36,008 bases of DNA, from contig PCCP01000090.1 of NCBI GenBank assembly GCA_002731775.1, positions 1 through 36,008 on the forward strand. Direction: 5' to 3'. The notes beneath the pieces were generated by a model. It was not told the origin of the DNA. It saw only the letters and a list, made by a program, of their open reading frames with translations, and ran no database searches. This document shows positions 32,740 to 36,008 of this stretch, in pieces. Within the stretch, counting starts at the first letter, position 1, and every line of letters starts with the position of its first letter. Source of the DNA: Gammaproteobacteria bacterium. Its GTDB lineage: Bacteria > Pseudomonadota > Gammaproteobacteria > Pseudomonadales > Pseudohongiellaceae. Both the position numbers and the translations under genes were made by a program.

Positions 32740-33900
32740 ATGAACTACCCAATCACCGAAGAACAAACCATGTTTCTGCATTCTCTGCGAGCCTTTCTCG
32801 AAAAGGAAATTTACCCCTACGAAGCAGAATGTGATCGCGCCGGTGAAGTGCCACTCGAGTTGGGTGAACAGATAAAGCAGAAGGCAATCGAAATGGGCTT
32901 TTTCGCCGCCAACCTGCCAGAATCGGTAGGTGGTGGTGGTCTTGACTACGTCACCCTGGGTCTGTTCGAACGAGAACTGGGCAAGGTGAGTTATGGTCTT
33001 GGTGGTCATATAGCCAGGCCAACGGAACTGCTCATGGCCTGTAATGATGAGCAGGTCGAGTCTTATCTTTACCCCTGTGTCAGGGGTGAGAAGCACGAAT
33101 CCTTCGCACTTACCGAGCCTGGGGCTGGGTCGGACATCATGTCAATGTCAACTCGCGGCGTTGTCGATGGCGACGACTTCGTCCTCAACGGCTTGAAGCA
33201 CTTCATAAGCACCCCCGTGATGCCGGATTTTGCGATTCTATTCGCCGTAACGGGAGAAGATGAAACACCGCGCGGTCCACGGAAAAGGATTACGGCTTTT
33301 CTGGTGGACAGGGGAGAAAAAGGATTCGATATAAGGCGCGGACCCATTTGTGCCTCACAACGGGCCTATCCCACCTATGAATTAAGTTTTGATGATTGCC
33401 GGGTGAACAAGCGCCAAATCCTGGGTGAAGAAGGTCGTGGTCTGGAATTATCTGATCAATGGTTGACCATGGGGCGCGTCTGGGTAGGGGCAGAGAGCTG
33501 TGGCAAAGCCGAACGATTATTGGACCTGGCGGTGGAATGGGCGGCAACGAGGAAACAGTTCGGACAAACTATCGGTAGGTTCCAGGGTACTTCCTTTAAA
33601 CTCGCCGACATGGCAACAGAATTACACGGGGCTGATTTGATGGTAACGCATGCGTGCCAACGCGCTGATGAAGGAGCCATGTCGTCTATGGATGCTGCCA
33701 TGTGTAAGCTGTTTGCATCGGAGATGCTGGGTCGTGTTGCCGATCACACGATTCAGATCTATGGCGGCATGGGTCTTATGGAAGAATTACCTATCGAGCG
33801 AATGTGGCGAGACGCTCGAATTGAACGCATTTGGGATGGCACATCGGAGATTCAACGCCACATAATTTCTAGGACCCTATTACGTCCACTAGGTGGTTAA
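32740..33900 (+). CDS. Acyl-CoA dehydrogenase, candidate gamma-butyrobetainyl-CoA dehydrogenase
   Basis: GGAG at 32731-32734 favours ATG 32740 over the in-frame GTG at 32734, giving 386 residues. Family marks are FALTEPGAGSD (FAD/substrate loop), RKQFGQTIGRFQGTSFKLAD and IQIYGGMGLMEELPIERMWR, then IERIWDGTSEIQRHI. At Asp366 the usual catalytic Glu of YEGTxEIQ (Glu376 in MCAD) is replaced by Asp. FAD-dependent dehydrogenation of gamma-butyrobetainyl-CoA to crotonobetainyl-CoA would feed CaiD next door. E. coli CaiA runs the same step in reverse. The enzyme is controlled from the shared regulator promoter. Confidence 0.85.
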   Translation: MNYPITEEQTMFLHSLRAFLEKEIYPYEAECDRAGEVPLELGEQIKQKAIEMGFFAANLPESVGGGGLDYVTLGLFERELGKVSYGLGGHIARPTELLMACNDEQVESYLYPCVRGEKHESFALTEPGAGSDIMSMSTRGVVDGDDFVLNGLKHFISTPVMPDFAILFAVTGEDETPRGPRKRITAFLVDRGEKGFDIRRGPICASQRAYPTYELSFDDCRVNKRQILGEEGRGLELSDQWLTMGRVWVGAESCGKAERLLDLAVEWAATRKQFGQTIGRFQGTSFKLADMATELHGADLMVTHACQRADEGAMSSMDAAMCKLFASEMLGRVADHTIQIYGGMGLMEELPIERMWRDARIERIWDGTSEIQRHIISRTLLRPLGG

Positions 33901-33947
33901 CGGGAAAACAAGATTGGACCGTATAAAAACTCAATTGCTAATGTCGA

Positions 33948-34868
33948 TTAACGGCTCAGTTCAGGTAGCTCCTGGTCAAGTTTAACTTGTTCGATTAGCC
34001 ATTGCCGAAACAGTTCGACCCGCTTTAACTCTGCTTTTTCCTGGCGACACACCAGCCACCAATCACCATTAGCAATAACATGTTTATCGGGGAAGAGATC
34101 CACCAGCACACCGGCTTGAATATCTCGCGCGACATAGGGATGCATGCCAAGGGCAATTCCCTGCCCCTGCACGGCGGTGGTGGTAGATAATTCATAGGAA
34201 TCGAATTGCAATCCGTCGTCGGGATCGATGCTGTCGGCTAGACCATTCGCGCTTAACCAGTCAGTCCAGTCACGGGCGGACGGATAGACCTGCAACAAGG
34301 TATGTTTGCAGAGATCTTTGGGGCTGCGAATTGGGTTCTTTCCCTTCACCAGGGCCGGGCTCGCCACGGGAAACAGCTCAGAGGAGAACAAATAGTCGTA
34401 GCGCAATGAGGAGTTCTCTTTCTTGCCAATCATCACACACAATTCGACATCTTCCTGCGTAAAATCCACATCGCTCTGCGAAGTCTGTAGTCTGACCTGG
34501 ATATCCGGATAAGTTGCCTGGAAACTCGGTAGGCGCGGAATCAGCCAGCGTATGGCGAAAGTAGAATACAATTGAATAGTTAATCTGCTTGGACCAAAGG
34601 GTGCGATTACGGCAGTGGTAGCTTCCGAGATTTGATCGAACGCCTGTCTCAGGATGGGGTAATAGGCTTTGCCAGCCCGCGTGAGCTCGACCGACCTGGC
34701 CTGGCGGGTAAACAGAAGCGTGTCCAGATAATTTTCCAGCAGCTTTACCTGATGGCTGATAGCCGAATGAGACACACAGAGCTCTTCTGCTGCTTGTCTA
34801 AAACTTTTGTGTCTGGCTGCAGCCTCAAAACTTCTGAGGGCATTCAGGGGTGGTAGCTTGTGTCTCAT
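33948..34868 (-). CDS. LysR-family transcriptional regulator (GcvA-like), second copy
   Basis: A 306-residue LysR protein beginning MRHKLPPLNALRSFEAAARH with the winged helix to about residue 65 (HSAISHQVKLLENYL) and a ligand domain from about 92. It is similar to the other LysR of the window in the start motif PPLN. It converges with the acyl-CoA dehydrogenase gene (47-base gap). No TTCGACAG half-site precedes it, so it may govern another target. Its own promoter lies in the gene-poor region to the right. Confidence 0.88.
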   Translation of the reverse strand: MRHKLPPLNALRSFEAAARHKSFRQAAEELCVSHSAISHQVKLLENYLDTLLFTRQARSVELTRAGKAYYPILRQAFDQISEATTAVIAPFGPSRLTIQLYSTFAIRWLIPRLPSFQATYPDIQVRLQTSQSDVDFTQEDVELCVMIGKKENSSLRYDYLFSSELFPVASPALVKGKNPIRSPKDLCKHTLLQVYPSARDWTDWLSANGLADSIDPDDGLQFDSYELSTTTAVQGQGIALGMHPYVARDIQAGVLVDLFPDKHVIANGDWWLVCRQEKAELKRVELFRQWLIEQVKLDQELPELSR

Positions 34869-35579
34869 TGGTTATTTCAATTCATCAATTGGACCCTAGC
34901 ATTAGCGATAGATGTCCGGGTATTTTCCCCAATTTAGCTCTAAAACAGATTTTCATAGATCAGGCACAGATGAATATAACTAATCTGTTAGCGTAATTAC
35001 ATCGTTTATTGAATTACTTGACAATGAATATGGTTCCTAGAAGAAGCGAACTTCCGATATGAAAATGCAGTGAACTACCGGAATTGGTGAGTCTCACCAT
35101 ATTAAAATTAAACCAGTCAGCGGGGTAGAGTGATCGGAGGAAGATGGACCCAAATTTGTTTAGCTACTATTTTTTTTGTACTCGCGCCTGAATTGGTGTA
35201 ATTCATTCACTCTCAGTATCTCGAAATTTACAAAACAGGAGGTGCAGTCTCCATACAGACCCTTATGAGCAAAATGATATCAGAAGACAATAGTACAATT
35301 TGTGAATACGACTGAGAGATTGAGCTTCCCCTATTGTCACGCTGTTTGTAGCACTACCCGCACTGCGAGTTTTTTGAAACCCACTAAATACAGCTAGTTG
35401 GGGACTACGTTCAGCTCCCCCCCCCCAATCACTGAATTCAGCTAAAACGGGCTAGGGTAGTCCATGTTGCTAGATGAAGTAGATACGCGCAATCGAATAA
35501 AAATGGTGCTACATTTGGTGCTATATTTACTGCTCACGGAAACAATAACCATAATATTACAACCAGTTACATACAATCC
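34869..35579. other. Gene-poor region between the second LysR gene and an IS3 remnant
   Basis: About 710 AT-rich bases with many stops in all frames and no supported gene. It contains a C10 run (35417-35426), a 12-base near-perfect tandem repeat (35505-35528, GGTGCTACATTT then GGTGCTATATTT), a TTGACA hexamer (35018) without a good -10 partner, and presumably the LysR promoter. The decayed look and the transposase tail at the right end mark it as an integration or decay zone. Confidence 0.5.
35505..35528. repeat. 12-base tandem duplication
   Basis: GGTGCTACATTT (35505-35516) is followed directly by GGTGCTATATTT (35517-35528), differing in one base. It lies just before the transposase remnant, in non-coding sequence. 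It could be a replication-slippage product or part of an element end; nothing else identifies its role. Confidence 0.5.
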
Positions 35580-35765
35580 TTGAGTGAGCCCCTGGGCACC
35601 ATCTCTAGCTTGAAAAAGAAGCGAATAAGAAAACGCATCTACGAAACCAGAGATTTAGCGCGTGCCGACATATTCGACTACATCGAGATGTTTTACAGTC
35701 GAACACGACGACACAGCCACATTGGCGGGGTCAGTCCAGAGGCATTTGAACGTGCCTCAAAATGA
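35580..35765 (+). pseudogene. IS3-family transposase (OrfB/integrase) C-terminal remnant
   Basis: The 61-codon frame reads SSLKKKRIRKRIYETRDLAR, then ADIFDYIEMFYSRTRRHSHI and GGVSPEAFERAS, the well-known end of IS3-group integrase proteins. The N-terminal zinc finger, catalytic DDE core and OrfA are absent, and the sequence before about 35600 does not continue the protein. The remnant ends 35 bases before GGAGGTCCA (35793-35801), which has the look of an IS3 right terminal repeat (reverse TGGACCTCC). No matching left end is clear. The fragment is immobile. Confidence 0.85.
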
Positions 35766-35847
35766 GGCTTGAAGTTGTCTATGAATCGTGGGAGGTCCAC
35801 TAATATAACAACAAAGACCAGAATGACTGTTGTTTGGAGTAAATGCG

Positions 35848-36008
35848 ATGCCTGATTCGATTCCAGAGAATACTTCGACAACCGCAATCGTAGTCGTAGG
35901 CGGATCAGTTACCAGTGAGATTGACGAATCTGGTGACCGCGACTGGTTCGCGGTAAGCCTGACCGCTGGCAATACCTACCTGATCGACCTGGAAGGTAGT
36001 CCCACCTC
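35848..36008 (+). CDS. PPC-domain exported protein, N-terminal part (runs off the window)
   Basis: From ATG 35848, after TTTGGAG, the open frame runs to the last base without a stop. It begins MPDSIPENTSTTAIVVVGGS and continues SEIDESGDRDWFAVSLTAGN, then YLIDLEGSPT. The GDRDWFAV..LtAG..Y..dLeGs pattern is a bacterial pre-peptidase C-terminal (PPC) domain, found near the N terminus of RTX-type calcium-binding exported proteins and serralysin-like proteases. The protein lacks a classical signal peptide, fitting type I secretion with C-terminal repeats outside the window. Its full nature is unknown. It starts about 45 bases after the transposase end. Confidence 0.75.
   Translation, partial: MPDSIPENTSTTAIVVVGGSVTSEIDESGDRDWFAVSLTAGNTYLIDLEGSPT

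Overview
The window looks like part of a marine-type gammaproteobacterial chromosome. It has a large TonB-dependent receptor with a proteobacterial TonB box, GcvA-type LysR regulators, a GlxA-type AraC regulator of the kind that controls carnitine and betaine genes in pseudomonads, a BCCT carrier, DmdA-like and DMGDH-type folate enzymes, and several sulfotransferases. Taxonomy is inferred from gene content only. I saw no rRNA, tRNA or CRISPR array.

Left arm (1-4958): small, truncated or chimeric genes, including a broken ORF at the left edge, a small membrane protein, a truncated lipoprotein-like gene and a SEL1 chimera. Next come two related aspartyl/asparaginyl beta-hydroxylase genes, one fused to a sulfotransferase and a SEC-C zinc motif. 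The arm ends in a scar where the start of a cysteine synthase/CBS gene abuts the end of a cystathionine gamma-synthase/lyase gene.

Betaine and C1 block (4959-13175): a DMGDH/sarcosine-dehydrogenase-type flavoprotein, a deletion scar of a second flavoprotein of the same kind, a Rieske oxygenase of the quaternary-amine type (Glu bridging residue), a hot-dog thioesterase and a zinc-ribbon NUDIX hydrolase. Converging on these are two methylenetetrahydrofolate reductase-family genes, divergent from a DmdA-like tetrahydrofolate methyltransferase.

Surface and sulfation block (13571-19613): a TonB-dependent receptor with a strong terminator, then two overlapping TPR-sulfotransferases.

Catabolic block (19738-26446): a co-directional run of flavin-dependent luciferase-like monooxygenase, alpha/beta hydrolase, RidA, aldehyde dehydrogenase, carboxymuconolactone-decarboxylase-like protein, beta-keto acid cleavage enzyme (BKACE) and BCCT transporter. 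It resembles the Rut pathway in layout (RutA/RutD/RutC types) but is joined to an aldehyde dehydrogenase, a BKACE and a betaine-type carrier.

Carnitine block (26455-34868): LysR regulator, L-carnitine dehydrogenase, CaiD-like enoyl-CoA hydratase, ADP-forming acyl-CoA ligase, GlxA/AraC regulator, acyl-CoA dehydrogenase and a second LysR. Both divergent promoters here share inverted TTCGACAG half-sites, a likely common operator.

Together the genes suggest a funnel: gamma-butyrobetaine, crotonobetaine or carnitine taken up by BCCT, activated by the CoA ligase, processed by the acyl-CoA dehydrogenase and CaiD, oxidised by carnitine dehydrogenase, cleaved by BKACE, released as glycine betaine by the thioesterase, demethylated by the Rieske and DMGDH enzymes, with the one-carbon units passing through the folate enzymes. 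Right edge (34869-36008): a gene-poor stretch, the tail of an IS3-family transposase, and the start of a PPC-domain protein that runs off the window.
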